DNA of 10,513 nt from an uncultured Clostridiaceae bacterium (GCA_947175375.1 CAMWMT010000048.1:1-10513), one strand, 5' to 3'; counted from the stretch's first letter, positions 1-6,942 are shown. Program-made: numbers and translations. Notes: generated by a model not told the origin, from the sequence alone.

Positions 1-471
1 ATCGTTGACCGTGCTGTTTTCTTTTACGGTATTGTAGGTAAATGCCACATCCTCTGCGGTCAGGGGTTCCCCGTCTGTGAATTTCACATCGTCCCGAATC
101 GTGACTGTCCAGGTCATCCCGTCCTCGCTGACCTGCATATCGGTAGCCAGGTCATAGTCGATGGCAAGATCCGTCGTTGTCACCGTAAGCGTGCTCTGAA
201 TCAGCGGCTCATGCACATGCTCCCCAGCTCCCCATCCATAAGCAGGATCAAATCCCGACGACGGCTCTGACGTGGTTCCCATCGCTACAATGACCGAGTC
301 CTTCGCTTCCGCAGCCGGTTCTTCCTCTATTACCGGTTCTTCCGCCGACACTGCAGGTTCCTCTGCCGGAGCTGACGGTTCTTCTGCCGTCTGTCCCTGT
401 CCACCACAGCCTGCAACAAGCGAAACAGCCATAACTGCTGCCAGCAACATACTATACTTTTTCTTCTTCAT
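1..471 (-). CDS. Family-5 ABC transporter substrate-binding lipoprotein, NikA/DppA type (3' end outside window)
   Basis: Only the first 157 codons are present; the frame runs off the left edge without a stop. The start ATG follows an AGAGGAG ribosome binding site. Residues 1-21 form a lipoprotein signal peptide (four lysines, hydrophobic core, LVAG) with the lipidated Cys at 22. A Glu/Pro/Ala-rich linker with repeated EEP units spans about residues 30-55, and the solute-binding domain then begins. The stretch around residues 115-150 (DLATDM, EDGMTWT, FTDGEPLTAEDV) is the N-terminal signature of the SBP_bac_5 family, which captures peptides or nickel complexes outside the membrane for an ABC importer. 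A GWG followed by HVHEPL occurs before it. Nickel is inferred from the neighbourhood and the shared promoter element; a peptide-binding role cannot be excluded. Permease and ATPase genes would be expected beyond the left edge. Confidence 0.85.
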   Translation of the reverse strand, partial: MKKKKYSMLLAAVMAVSLVAGCGGQGQTAEEPSAPAEEPAVSAEEPVIEEEPAAEAKDSVIVAMGTTSEPSSGFDPAYGWGAGEHVHEPLIQSTLTVTTTDLAIDYDLATDMQVSEDGMTWTVTIRDDVKFTDGEPLTAEDVAFTYNTVKENSTVND

Positions 472-502
472 ATGTATTCTCCTCTCTTAAAATTCTGTTA
501 TC

Positions 503-547
503 ATTTTAACGATTCTTTCTGCACCCCACAAGCCAGGTAGGGGGATA
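503..547 (-). promoter_or_regulatory. Promoter A with TATCCCCC operator-like element (lipoprotein gene at 1-471)
   Basis: Read on the minus strand, TATCCCCCTACCTGGCTTG occupies 547-529. Its last bases enter a -35-like TTGTGG (531-526), followed after exactly 17 bases by TAAAAT (508-503). Transcription would begin near 496, about 25 bases before the ATG at 471, leaving room for the ribosome binding site but not for a structured leader. The element lies upstream of and overlaps the -35, so it is probably a protein-binding site in DNA. It is one of five copies in the window with identical spacing. Confidence 0.7.
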
Positions 548-675
548 TCAGCGATTCTGTTTTATTATCTCTATATAACAATCTGGAATGACAGTAAGAT
601 TTCAAGTTTGAATCAATTACACCATATCACACGCCTGTACATTCCACACCCCACAAGGAAAATATTTCCGACCAC

Positions 676-704
676 ATAAAAGACTGCCCCGCAGCAGCCC
701 TTTA
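676..704 (-). terminator. Candidate rho-independent terminator downstream of cbiMN
   Basis: On the minus strand AAAGGGCTGC pairs with GCAGTCTTTT around a six-base loop. This gives a stem of about ten pairs including two G-U pairs, with the T run forming part of the right arm. It lies about 150 bases past the cbiMN stop and upstream of promoter A, in the 378-base gene-free stretch 472-849. That stretch otherwise holds promoter A, a second hairpin (786-812) and AT-rich sequence with no convincing gene. The distance from the stop codon is longer than usual, which lowers confidence. Confidence 0.45.
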
Positions 705-785
705 CGATTTGATAGAATATATATTTGGAAATTTATATAGAAGTGTTTGTTATGTTCAGATAAGACTTTACCATACAAAGTAGCA

Positions 786-812
786 TAAGGGTGCCCGTTC
801 AGGACACCCTTA
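786..812 (-). terminator. Hairpin just after cbiMN, weak terminator candidate
   Basis: TAAGGGTG (786-793) and CACCCTTA (805-812) form a perfect 8-bp stem with an 11-base loop that contains a further CC/GG pairing. It begins 38 bases after the cbiMN stop codon. In the minus direction it is followed by TGCTACTTTG rather than a clean T run, so termination may be partial, or the hairpin may act as a 3' mRNA stabiliser with the second hairpin at 676-704 completing termination. Confidence 0.45.
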
Positions 813-849
813 CACCACAAAGAATCTATTTAAACAATTGGATAGCGAA

Positions 850-1884
850 TTACCGTCTTTCCCTTCTGAAAAAGCCTCCTGCCAGACAGATACCTGCAGC
901 GAATGCCGCCACGATCGCAGAACCAATGATCCCGGATACTGTTGTTCCCACAGGATTTTCTCCATCGCTGGCAAACGCATAGTCCGGCAGGAAAGCAGTC
1001 GTTTCCTGAATACCTGCCGCCGCATCCGCTATAGAGCTTGCAATTCCATAGTCTTCTTCATCAAGACCCATGTTCTCACTGTAACCTCCGTCTGCATTGC
1101 CGAATAAGGACCATTCCAGACCGTCCGGGTTCCCGCTTGCGAACTGAGAGCAGATACCGCCGATCACCAACGCAGCGAGCCCAAGCGCGATGACTGTATT
1201 CTTGACTGTCAGCTTTCCGATCTTCTCATCATCCTTTCCGATCACTTCCAGAAGCTGAGACCTGGACTCATAGACAAATACCAGAACTGCTGCCGTCACA
1301 AGTCCTTCCACCAGCCCGATCGCCAGATGAATCGGCTGCATCAGACCAATGAACGCTCCAAATGGCAATTCCGTAACTCCAGATGCCAGCGTCTCGATAC
1401 AGACCGAAAACGCACCGAGCTGAAGGGTGACCACACATCCGACCACCGATGCGATAATCAGCCGTATCCGCTCCGATGCAAATTTCCCTTTCAAAATCGG
1501 TCGATAGATTAGAAAATAGCCGATAAAACACCCGTAGAATGCCATATTCCATATATTCGCCCCAAGGGCCATCAGTCCTCCGTCAGCAAAAAACAGACAC
1601 TGAATCGCCAGTATCACGATCATCGACAAAAATCCCGCATAGGGGCCAAGCAATGCCGACAGCATCATGCCGCCGCACATGTGACCGCTGGAACCAGTTC
1701 CCGGAATAGTATAATTGATCATCTGTCCGGCAAAGACAAATGCCGACATTACTCCCATAACCGGAAGTTTATCGATCTTATGATCCGCCCTCAGATTTTT
1801 TACAGACACCCCGGCTACTGCCGTAGATGCCACATACATAGTTGCCGCTACTGTCGGCGCTAATAACGCATCCGCCATATGCAT
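850..1884 (-). CDS. cbiM: Energy-coupling-factor type nickel/cobalt transporter core, CbiMN (NikMN) fusion
   Basis: This is an integral membrane substrate-capture component for Ni2+ or Co2+, 344 aa. The start is fixed by GGAGGA seven bases upstream and by the family hallmark of a His immediately after the initiator Met (MHMADALL). In the family the N-terminal amine, His2 and a His near position 67 coordinate the metal; here His2 and His68 (GSSGHMCGG) are present. Also conserved are LLGPYAGF, FADGGLMALGANIWNM and several membrane helices. At residues 253-257 a PDGLE motif marks the CbiN/NikN-like C-terminal domain, which ends with a last helix and an RRERR tail. A membrane CbiQ and ATPase CbiO, the usual partners, are absent from the window. 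The His-rich gene lies 50 bases upstream and is probably co-transcribed from promoter B. Nickel versus cobalt cannot be decided from sequence alone. Confidence 0.93.
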   Translation of the reverse strand: MHMADALLAPTVAATMYVASTAVAGVSVKNLRADHKIDKLPVMGVMSAFVFAGQMINYTIPGTGSSGHMCGGMMLSALLGPYAGFLSMIVILAIQCLFFADGGLMALGANIWNMAFYGCFIGYFLIYRPILKGKFASERIRLIIASVVGCVVTLQLGAFSVCIETLASGVTELPFGAFIGLMQPIHLAIGLVEGLVTAAVLVFVYESRSQLLEVIGKDDEKIGKLTVKNTVIALGLAALVIGGICSQFASGNPDGLEWSLFGNADGGYSENMGLDEEDYGIASSIADAAAGIQETTAFLPDYAFASDGENPVGTTVSGIIGSAIVAAFAAGICLAGGFFRRERR

Positions 1885-1934
1885 AACACATTCCTCCTAC
1901 TTTGTTAATAATCAAATCAGCTGATTCTGATTCA

Positions 1935-2282
1935 TTATGCTTCCTGTTTTACCAGTTTTAATGCCTCCGCAAATAATTCATTGGCTCTTACAAATTCTTT
2001 TACTCCCTCCGCAATCATATCCGCCGCTTCTTCCATTCCCATGGTCCGGATCCTGTCTCCCATATCCGCAAGTTCTTCTGCATGATGACGGTTATGATCT
2101 GCCATATAAGAAAGCAATGCTGTCACTTCTTCCAGCGACCCCTGCTCTCCTTCGTGTACATGACTGTGACTGTGTACATGTTCATGCTCATGAGTATGTG
2201 CCACTCCATCGTGAGTATGTTCATGGGTATGGTGATGCACATGCATATGCTCATGTTCACAATAATCCTGTTTCTGTTCCAT
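1935..2282 (-). CDS. Small histidine-rich putative metal-binding protein
   Basis: This is a 115-aa protein without signal peptide or membrane helix, so probably cytoplasmic. The chosen start has GGAGGA six bases upstream; an in-frame ATG 15 codons earlier (2327) lacks this and would place the ribosome binding site inside the gene. Residues 10-43 contain 17 histidines in alternating His-X pattern with Glu, Thr, Val and Ser, plus a Cys at 8. The rest (about 50-115) is predicted helical, rich in Ala, Glu and Met, with an HNRHHAEEL stretch. His-rich tracts of this kind occur in nickel storage and chaperone proteins such as HypB extensions and Hpn, and in zinc proteins. Its position between promoter B and cbiMN suggests it buffers or hands on the metal imported by CbiMN. 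The helical domain family was not identified with certainty. Confidence 0.85.
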   Translation of the reverse strand: MEQKQDYCEHEHMHVHHHTHEHTHDGVAHTHEHEHVHSHSHVHEGEQGSLEEVTALLSYMADHNRHHAEELADMGDRIRTMGMEEAADMIAEGVKEFVRANELFAEALKLVKQEA

Positions 2283-2368
2283 TCTCTTTCCTCCATAGTT
2301 GTTGGTTGGTAATTCCTGCTGTCTCACTACCTGGAGGCAATTCTTTTACTATAAACTGCCCGAAAAAA

Positions 2369-2414
2369 AATATATCACATCTGAAATCCTGTTCACAACC
2401 CCGACAGGGGGATA
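2369..2414 (-). promoter_or_regulatory. Promoter B with TATCCCCC operator-like element (His-rich/cbiMN unit)
   Basis: On the minus strand TATCCCCCTGTCGGGGTTG covers 2414-2396 and runs into a -35-like TTGTGA (2398-2393). A -10-like TATATT (2374-2369) follows after 18 bases, or ATATAT after 17. This copy shows the best dyad symmetry of the five, with CCCC and GGGG arms five bases apart. The leader before the His-rich ATG would be about 80 bases, the longest of the five. Confidence 0.65.
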
Positions 2415-2440
2415 TTGGCCATATCAACTTCTTATAATAT

Positions 2441-2457
2441 TATTCCATTATGGAATA
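2441..2457. repeat. 17-bp near-perfect palindrome upstream of promoter B
   Basis: TATTCCAT and ATGGAATA form 8-bp arms around a single central base. The gap is too small for an RNA hairpin loop without losing pairs, and there is no adjacent T run in the minus direction, so it looks more like a dimeric-protein operator than a terminator. It sits about 45-60 bases upstream of the promoter B -35 and 30 bases after the fmdE stop. No second copy was seen in the window. Chance occurrence in AT-rich DNA is possible. Confidence 0.4.
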
Positions 2458-2486
2458 GCAGACAGGTCAGAAAAGTCATTTAAAAC

Positions 2487-3020
2487 TTATACATGAAAAC
2501 GATCATAGGATTCATAACAGTCCAGACAAAGCTTCTTTCCTCCGGCAATACGAATCCAGTTGGCACCAGTACGCTCACCACAACATTCACAAGGATAAGA
2601 ATCAAAAATTCTTGCCTGCTGCGGTAAAGCGATCACCGTTTCCTTCACATCGAACATATCCTCAGGGGTACACCCCTGATAATAGTCGAAGGTTTCCTCA
2701 CGGGTCATTCCCTCTGGTTTCGGTTTCAGAACGAGACGCACAGATTTACCGGTTTTTCGATTATAGAAGGAAAATGCCTGCTTGCCCCGCATATGGAACA
2801 GCAGATTTCCTTTTCCCACACTGCAGCCCAGGATCACCTGAATGGCATCCACCCCGCAGGCATCGTTTTCCGCAATGCAGACCACCTGTTCATCCTCTGA
2901 AAATTCCAGTTCCAGCAGTTTCATGGCATACAATGCCGCTTTGTACCCGATCATCAGCCCACCGCAGACATGGCCATGAAAAGCTACCGCTTTTTCCCAT
3001 AAAACATTCTTATCATCCAT
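2487..3020 (-). CDS. FmdE-family protein (formylmethanofuran dehydrogenase subunit E-like) with C-terminal zinc ribbon
   Basis: This 177-aa soluble protein shows the FmdE family core: FHGHVCGGL at 14-22 with His15, His17 and Cys19, then ENDACGVDAIQ at 51-61 and a GCSVGKGNL-type loop at 65-73. The C-terminus carries a Cys4 zinc-ribbon arrangement, CECC at 144-147 and CLDC at 165-168. FmdE domains bind a metal ion, and in methanogens the name comes from an association with formylmethanofuran dehydrogenase. Bacterial members have no settled function and often sit beside metal ABC transporters, as here. The gene begins 10 bases after the ATPase stop with its own AGGAG site, making it the last gene of the promoter C operon. 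A role in receiving or sensing the imported metal is inference. Confidence 0.88.
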   Translation of the reverse strand: MDDKNVLWEKAVAFHGHVCGGLMIGYKAALYAMKLLELEFSEDEQVVCIAENDACGVDAIQVILGCSVGKGNLLFHMRGKQAFSFYNRKTGKSVRLVLKPKPEGMTREETFDYYQGCTPEDMFDVKETVIALPQQARIFDSYPCECCGERTGANWIRIAGGKKLCLDCYESYDRFHV

Positions 3021-3030
3021 ATAAACACTC

Positions 3031-3783
3031 CTAATTTATTATAACAATTTTATGTCCCTGAAACCTTGTCACCTGTGCATCGACTTTGTACACATGAGAA
3101 AGCATCTCATGTGTAATAACATCTTCATCACCATAGTCATAGATTTCTCCATCAGAAACAATCAGGAACCGGTCACAATAACGCAAAGCAAGATTCAGAT
3201 CATGGATGACCACAATCACCGTAATACCATCCTTTTGCGCTAGTTCCTGGGAAATCCGCATGACCTCATGCTGATTGAACAGATCCAGATTGCTGACAGG
3301 CTCGTCCAATAACATAATTCTGGGACACTGCGCCAGCGCCCTGGCGATAATCACCTTTTGCAGTTCACCCCCAGAAAGTTCGTCCACATAACGCAGGGCA
3401 AAATCCTGAAGCTTCAGTCTGTTCAGTGCGCGCTCTACAATCGCAGTATCCTCATTTGTCAGCCCCACTGTAATATAAGGCTTCCGTCCCATGAGAACCA
3501 CATCGTAGACCGTCAGACGGCTGACATCACTGGACTGCTCCACATAAGCCATAGTCCGGGCGATCTGGCGTCGTTTCATTTGGCGAATATCCTGACCATC
3601 AGCAAAAACAACCCCTTGCTTCAAAGGCAGTATTCCATTGAGACATTTAAGCAGTGTACTTTTACCTGCACCGTTATTACCCAACAGGGCAAGAAAGTGT
3701 CCCTCTTCAACTTTGAAAGAAAGCTGATTCAAAATCGGATCGCTGTTTTTATAGGAAAATGACAGGTCTTTCGCTTCAATCAT
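3031..3783 (-). CDS. ABC transporter ATP-binding protein, FecE/BtuD type
   Basis: This 250-aa cytoplasmic ATPase powers the adjacent FecCD-type permease. All catalytic elements are intact: Walker A GNNGAGKST (35-43), Q-loop Gln83, ABC signature LSGGE (136-140), Walker B IMLLDEP (156-162), D-loop and switch His194 in VIHDLN. The length is usual for importers of iron siderophores, haem, cobalamin and related metal chelates. The start codon overlaps the permease stop by four bases (ATGA), indicating translational coupling. fmdE follows after 10 bases. The substrate is not readable from the ATPase; operon context and the shared promoter element suggest a nickel or cobalt chelate. Confidence 0.95.
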   Translation of the reverse strand: MIEAKDLSFSYKNSDPILNQLSFKVEEGHFLALLGNNGAGKSTLLKCLNGILPLKQGVVFADGQDIRQMKRRQIARTMAYVEQSSDVSRLTVYDVVLMGRKPYITVGLTNEDTAIVERALNRLKLQDFALRYVDELSGGELQKVIIARALAQCPRIMLLDEPVSNLDLFNQHEVMRISQELAQKDGITVIVVIHDLNLALRYCDRFLIVSDGEIYDYGDEDVITHEMLSHVYKVDAQVTRFQGHKIVIIN

Positions 3784-4847
3784 GTACGTCCCTCCCTACT
3801 GTTGATCAGACAGATAAATACCGGAGCCCCCACAAAGGATGTAATGGCACCGATTGGCAGCACCTGTGGAGACAGGATCATCCGCGACAGAATATCACTC
3901 AAAAGTAGCAGCGAAGTTCCTGCGAGAGCAGAAGCAGGAAGTAAAAACCGATAATCATTGCCTATGATGCGGCGGACAATATGCGGGGCAATCAGGCCAA
4001 TAAAATTCAAAATACCAATAAATGCTGTTGTCACAGCCGCCGTCAGAGAACAGACTATCATACTGCCCACGATCAATGCGTCCGTGTTGATGCCAAGCGC
4101 TTTTGATGCACTTTCTCCACTGAGCAGGACCGTATAATTCCAGCGGTTGATGAGAAAAAATACAAATGCAGCTCCTGTGACTACCGCCATGATCATAACT
4201 TCCCGCCATGTAGTACTGCTCAGGCTTCCGAAAGTCCAGAACACAATGGAACCAAGCTGTGTTGTGGTTGCGAAGTATTGAATGATCGCCGTTCCCCCTG
4301 AAAACAGGGTGCTGAGAGCCACACCGGTCAAAATCATGGACTCAGGCTTCACTTTCCTCAGGTGAGCCATATAGATGATCACCGCAGTAGGAATAACAGA
4401 GCAAAGAAAAGCACAAATGGCCAATGAATATGGATCGGCAAAGGACATACTGGCATCGCTGGGCGACTGAATACCGGAACCAAGTACTACAATAGCAAAA
4501 GAAGCGCCAAAGGCGGCTCCGGGAGATACCCCCAGTGTGGAAGCATCTGCCATAGGATTTCTTAAGATACTCTGAAGCACACAGCCTGCCACAGCCAGGC
4601 CGAAACCGGCTGTCACTGCTGTGGCGACCCGGGGCAGACGCATGTTCCATACAATAAGAATTGTTTTCTTATCGCCACAACCCAAAACAGCTTTGCATAC
4701 ATCCAATAAAGACAAACCAGCAGACCCCAGGGCAATATCCGCCAGTACAAGAAACGCTGTCAAGGCCAGCAGAATCACCAGTACCAGAATTTTGAAACCC
4801 GTGTACTGTCTGTAATTCTGAAACTTTCTATAAGATTTCATATGCAT
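3780..4847 (-). CDS. FecCD/BtuC-family ABC transporter permease
   Basis: This is a polytopic membrane protein of 355 aa, the family's usual length. It has a hydrophobic first helix after about 20 polar residues. The family signature follows: RLPRVATAV, then GLAVAGCVLQSILRNPMADASTLG and SPGAAFGAS. Near the C-terminus GLIAPHIVRRIIGNDYRFLLP matches the segment that contacts the ATPase. Members form homodimers importing iron-siderophore, haem, cobalamin or related metal complexes. The start ATG shares one base with the stop of the upstream binding-protein gene (TGATG), and a second ATG lies two codons further in. No strong ribosome binding site is seen, so translation is probably coupled. The gene also overlaps the ATPase gene by four bases. 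Confidence 0.95.
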   Translation of the reverse strand: MHMKSYRKFQNYRQYTGFKILVLVILLALTAFLVLADIALGSAGLSLLDVCKAVLGCGDKKTILIVWNMRLPRVATAVTAGFGLAVAGCVLQSILRNPMADASTLGVSPGAAFGASFAIVVLGSGIQSPSDASMSFADPYSLAICAFLCSVIPTAVIIYMAHLRKVKPESMILTGVALSTLFSGGTAIIQYFATTTQLGSIVFWTFGSLSSTTWREVMIMAVVTGAAFVFFLINRWNYTVLLSGESASKALGINTDALIVGSMIVCSLTAAVTTAFIGILNFIGLIAPHIVRRIIGNDYRFLLPASALAGTSLLLLSDILSRMILSPQVLPIGAITSFVGAPVFICLINSREGRT

Positions 4848-6028
4848 CAGTTAAATATGGCAACCTGTCCGAAACCAAGACCGGCTTCATCCAGCAGGTT
4901 CAGATATGCAGCCCCAGGTTCTCCCACAAACATCTCGAAAATCTCAGCAGCTTTCGTCTCGAAGTCAATATCCGAAAACTGTTCCGGATAGATAATCGTT
5001 GCAGCATAGTAGGCATTTACAAGTGACATTTCAATATTTGTATACACACAGTTATATGCGCCCTGACTATAGACCATTCCATTCTTTACAGCAGAAAGCT
5101 CCTGATAGAAATCAGGATTTGTCTCAAAATCAGATTTTAAAATATCCAGTGTAGGCCCTTCCATGTTGACAAAAAGAATATCAGGATCCCAGGTTGCCAC
5201 CTGCTCCTTTTCGACAGTCATAGAACCATTTCCACCCGTTTCATCAGCGACATTTTTGGCATGGATGACCTCAAAAGGAATATAATGAGCATAAGTAGCA
5301 TCAATTCCATTATATCCGCGGAAGCTGACGGCGCCATAATATACAGCAGGTTTATCCTCATCTGGGATATCACAGGTACGATTGTCCAGATCCTCAATGC
5401 AGACTTTTACAAAATCGACCAATGCATCTGTATGCTCCTTTGTGCCAAATACATCGCCCAGAAAATTCATAGTGTCTACAAAATCATCATTTACAAAGTC
5501 GGTAGCAAAAACACCGATTACTGGTAGCCCTGTCTGATCCTGAAGTTCATCTGCCTGTGCCGCATCATTGGTGAACAGGACAATCACATCCGGATCCAGA
5601 AGAACGAGTTCTTCCTGATAAATCTCAGAATTGGGCCAGCCAGAGCCAATAGAAGGCAAAGCTGCGAACTTTTCATGGTACACGTCAGAACAGGGAGCAC
5701 AGGTCATTTCCGTCTTCTCATTCTCTGTTACCCCTGTAATCTTGTCCATCGCACCGGCGTAGACCACCATACGTGTAGATGGCAGACCTGGACAGGCGAC
5801 CGATTCGACAACAGAAGGAATCTCAACCTCACGGTCCAGAACATCTGTGACCACACGGGTGGCTTCTTCCGAAGTATCCACACTTTCCTGAGAAGTTTCC
5901 GGCTTTGTATCCGCTGTTGTATTATCGGGGTCTGTGTTTTCCTGATCGGGTCTTCTACCACAAGCGCACAGGCTCAGAGTGACAACCAATACCAGCAGAA
6001 GGGACAGCAGTTTGATAAATTTCTTCAT
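4847..6028 (-). CDS. Periplasmic-binding-protein type III (FecB/BtuF-like) substrate-binding lipoprotein
   Basis: This is the 393-aa solute-binding component of the FecCD-type importer and first gene of its operon. Residues 1-22 are a lipoprotein signal peptide, and Cys23 in the LCAC context is the likely lipid anchor. An Asp/Thr/Glu/Ser-rich linker runs to about residue 57. The two-lobed binding domain begins with VTDVLDREVEIP and contains the family's DPDVIVLF segment near 145, followed by a long connecting helix and the second lobe. The mature part contains Cys79, a CAPC pair (Cys110, Cys113) and His118 in the first lobe, unusual for a haem or siderophore binder and possibly involved in metal binding or a disulfide. 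The ribosome binding site AGGAG lies about 11 bases before the ATG. The substrate is unknown; nickel or cobalt in free or chelated form is suggested by the regulon. Confidence 0.93.
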   Translation of the reverse strand: MKKFIKLLSLLLVLVVTLSLCACGRRPDQENTDPDNTTADTKPETSQESVDTSEEATRVVTDVLDREVEIPSVVESVACPGLPSTRMVVYAGAMDKITGVTENEKTEMTCAPCSDVYHEKFAALPSIGSGWPNSEIYQEELVLLDPDVIVLFTNDAAQADELQDQTGLPVIGVFATDFVNDDFVDTMNFLGDVFGTKEHTDALVDFVKVCIEDLDNRTCDIPDEDKPAVYYGAVSFRGYNGIDATYAHYIPFEVIHAKNVADETGGNGSMTVEKEQVATWDPDILFVNMEGPTLDILKSDFETNPDFYQELSAVKNGMVYSQGAYNCVYTNIEMSLVNAYYAATIIYPEQFSDIDFETKAAEIFEMFVGEPGAAYLNLLDEAGLGFGQVAIFN

Positions 6029-6080
6029 AGTGTTTTTCTCTCCTTTACAATTATTACAGAGTGATGAATCTCATACCCAA

Positions 6081-6125
6081 ATCTTAAAGGAAGAACACAT
6101 TTTCATTAAGCCCCTTGGGGGGATA
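6081..6125 (-). promoter_or_regulatory. Promoter C with TATCCCCC operator-like element (ABC transporter/fmdE operon)
   Basis: On the minus strand TATCCCCCCAAGGGGCTTA covers 6125-6107. It overlaps a poor -35, TTAATG (6109-6104), and TAAGAT (6086-6081) follows after exactly 17 bases. The predicted start of transcription is near 6074, about 46 bases before the binding-protein ATG. CCCC and GGGG arms give a partial dyad. No clear terminator separates this promoter from the TetR gene upstream, so some read-through from that gene is possible. Confidence 0.68.
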
Positions 6126-6202
6126 TAATCTTATACATCATCTGCTGATTTCTCATATTTATAAACAATTCTCAAAAACCTGTGCATTTATAGACATACT
6201 GT

Positions 6203-6772
6203 TTACAAATTTTGAAACCCTGCTTTCAAAAAACAATCTACGCCATGTTGGATCTGTATCCATTTTTCGTCAGATATATCACGATAACGTTTGCAGAGCG
6301 CAAGACAGCCATTAAGCTGAAAATAATATATGGCATAGAGAATGTCCTCAGAACATCCCATGTCTGTCTGCAGCCTTTCTGAAAACTGGTCTTTGGAAAA
6401 ATTCATCATTCGATCAATCACATGGCTGCGCAGAGAATCCGCGAAGAAAATATTTTGATATTTCTTATTTTCCCGCAAAAAATGACAGAGGGGATAGCTG
6501 CATTTCTTTCCCCGGGTGATCTCACAGCCCACCTGCAGCAATACACTGTGGGTATTAGCCAGCACATCATCCAGTGTTTCCTCCATAACCTGGCTGATGT
6601 TGCTGTAATGCAGGTAAAAGGTTCCCCGGCTGAGCTCCGCCGCCCGGCACAGATCTGCCACAGTAATATTCATGTATTCCTTCTCTTCCAACAGTTCCAG
6701 AAGCGCATCCTTGATAACCATACGGGTATAGCGCGTGCGACGATCTGTTTTTCTTGTTTTCTTTTCTTCCAT
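6203..6772 (-). CDS. TetR/AcrR-family transcriptional regulator
   Basis: This 189-aa DNA-binding protein has a basic N-terminus (KKTRKTDRRTRYTRM) followed by the TetR helix-turn-helix at about residues 18-64, including ITVADLCRAAELSRGTFYLHYSNI. The remaining helical part would bind a ligand and dimerise. It contains several Cys and His residues (Cys83, Cys91, Cys96, His98), but no recognisable metal-sensor motif. The start has a good GAGGTGAT site. It lies between the ABC operon (same strand, downstream) and the divergent CooC-like gene. Unlike the five units with the TATCCCCC element, it has no copy upstream, so it may be constitutive or autoregulated. It is one of two local candidates for the regulator that reads the element, but nothing in the sequence proves this. 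Confidence 0.9.
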   Translation of the reverse strand: MEEKKTRKTDRRTRYTRMVIKDALLELLEEKEYMNITVADLCRAAELSRGTFYLHYSNISQVMEETLDDVLANTHSVLLQVGCEITRGKKCSYPLCHFLRENKKYQNIFFADSLRSHVIDRMMNFSKDQFSERLQTDMGCSEDILYAIYYFQLNGCLALCKRYRDISDEKWIQIQHGVDCFLKAGFQNL

Positions 6773-6799
6773 GTGATCACCTCGAAATTTTAAACTGTC

Positions 6800-6838
6800 T
6801 GCCTGTTATGTTAATTGGTCATTTTTCTGTCAGGCAAA
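6800..6838 (-). promoter_or_regulatory. Possible TetR gene promoter flanked by inverted repeat arms
   Basis: On the minus strand a -35-like TTGCCT (6837-6832) is followed after 18 bases by a modest TAACAT (6813-6808), giving a leader of about 30 bases to the TetR ATG. Inverted arms TGCCTG (6800-6805) and CAGGCA (6831-6836) lie just past the -10 and inside the -35, an arrangement suited to autorepression by a dimer. The arms are only 6 bp, so chance is a real alternative. Confidence 0.3.
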
Positions 6839-6897
6839 TACACATTTTACAAATCCGTCTATAATTTCCTGTATTTTCAAAAAGATGTTCAGAACTA

Positions 6898-6942
6898 TAT
6901 CCCCCCGGTGGGCTTCCTGATCCCTGCTGTTTCTATTATCAT
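6898..6942 (+). promoter_or_regulatory. Promoter D with TATCCCCC operator-like element (CooC-like ATPase)
   Basis: This is the only plus-strand copy: TATCCCCCCGGTGGGCTTC at 6898-6916, overlapping a very poor -35, TTCCTG (6914-6919). It is followed after 17 bases by TATCAT (6937-6942). Transcription would begin near 6949, about 42 bases before the ATG at 6991. The inversion of the element together with the gene it serves is good evidence that its orientation relative to transcription matters. Confidence 0.68.

Noticed and set aside
617..820. 67-aa minus-strand frame after cbiMN
   Set aside because: It spans both hairpins of the cbiMN 3' region, lacks recognisable protein character and has no good ribosome binding site.
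1937..2437. Long plus-strand open frames opposite the His-rich gene
   Set aside because: They are antisense shadows: CAT/GTG repeats encoding His on one strand leave the other strand open. They have no convincing ribosome binding site, and the composition is repetitive.
472..6075. The TATCCCCC element as part of a nickel/cobalt riboswitch
   Set aside because: In all five cases it lies upstream of the predicted start of transcription, the leaders are mostly short (25-80 bases), and I could not find the multi-stem junction of the NiCo (czcD) class.
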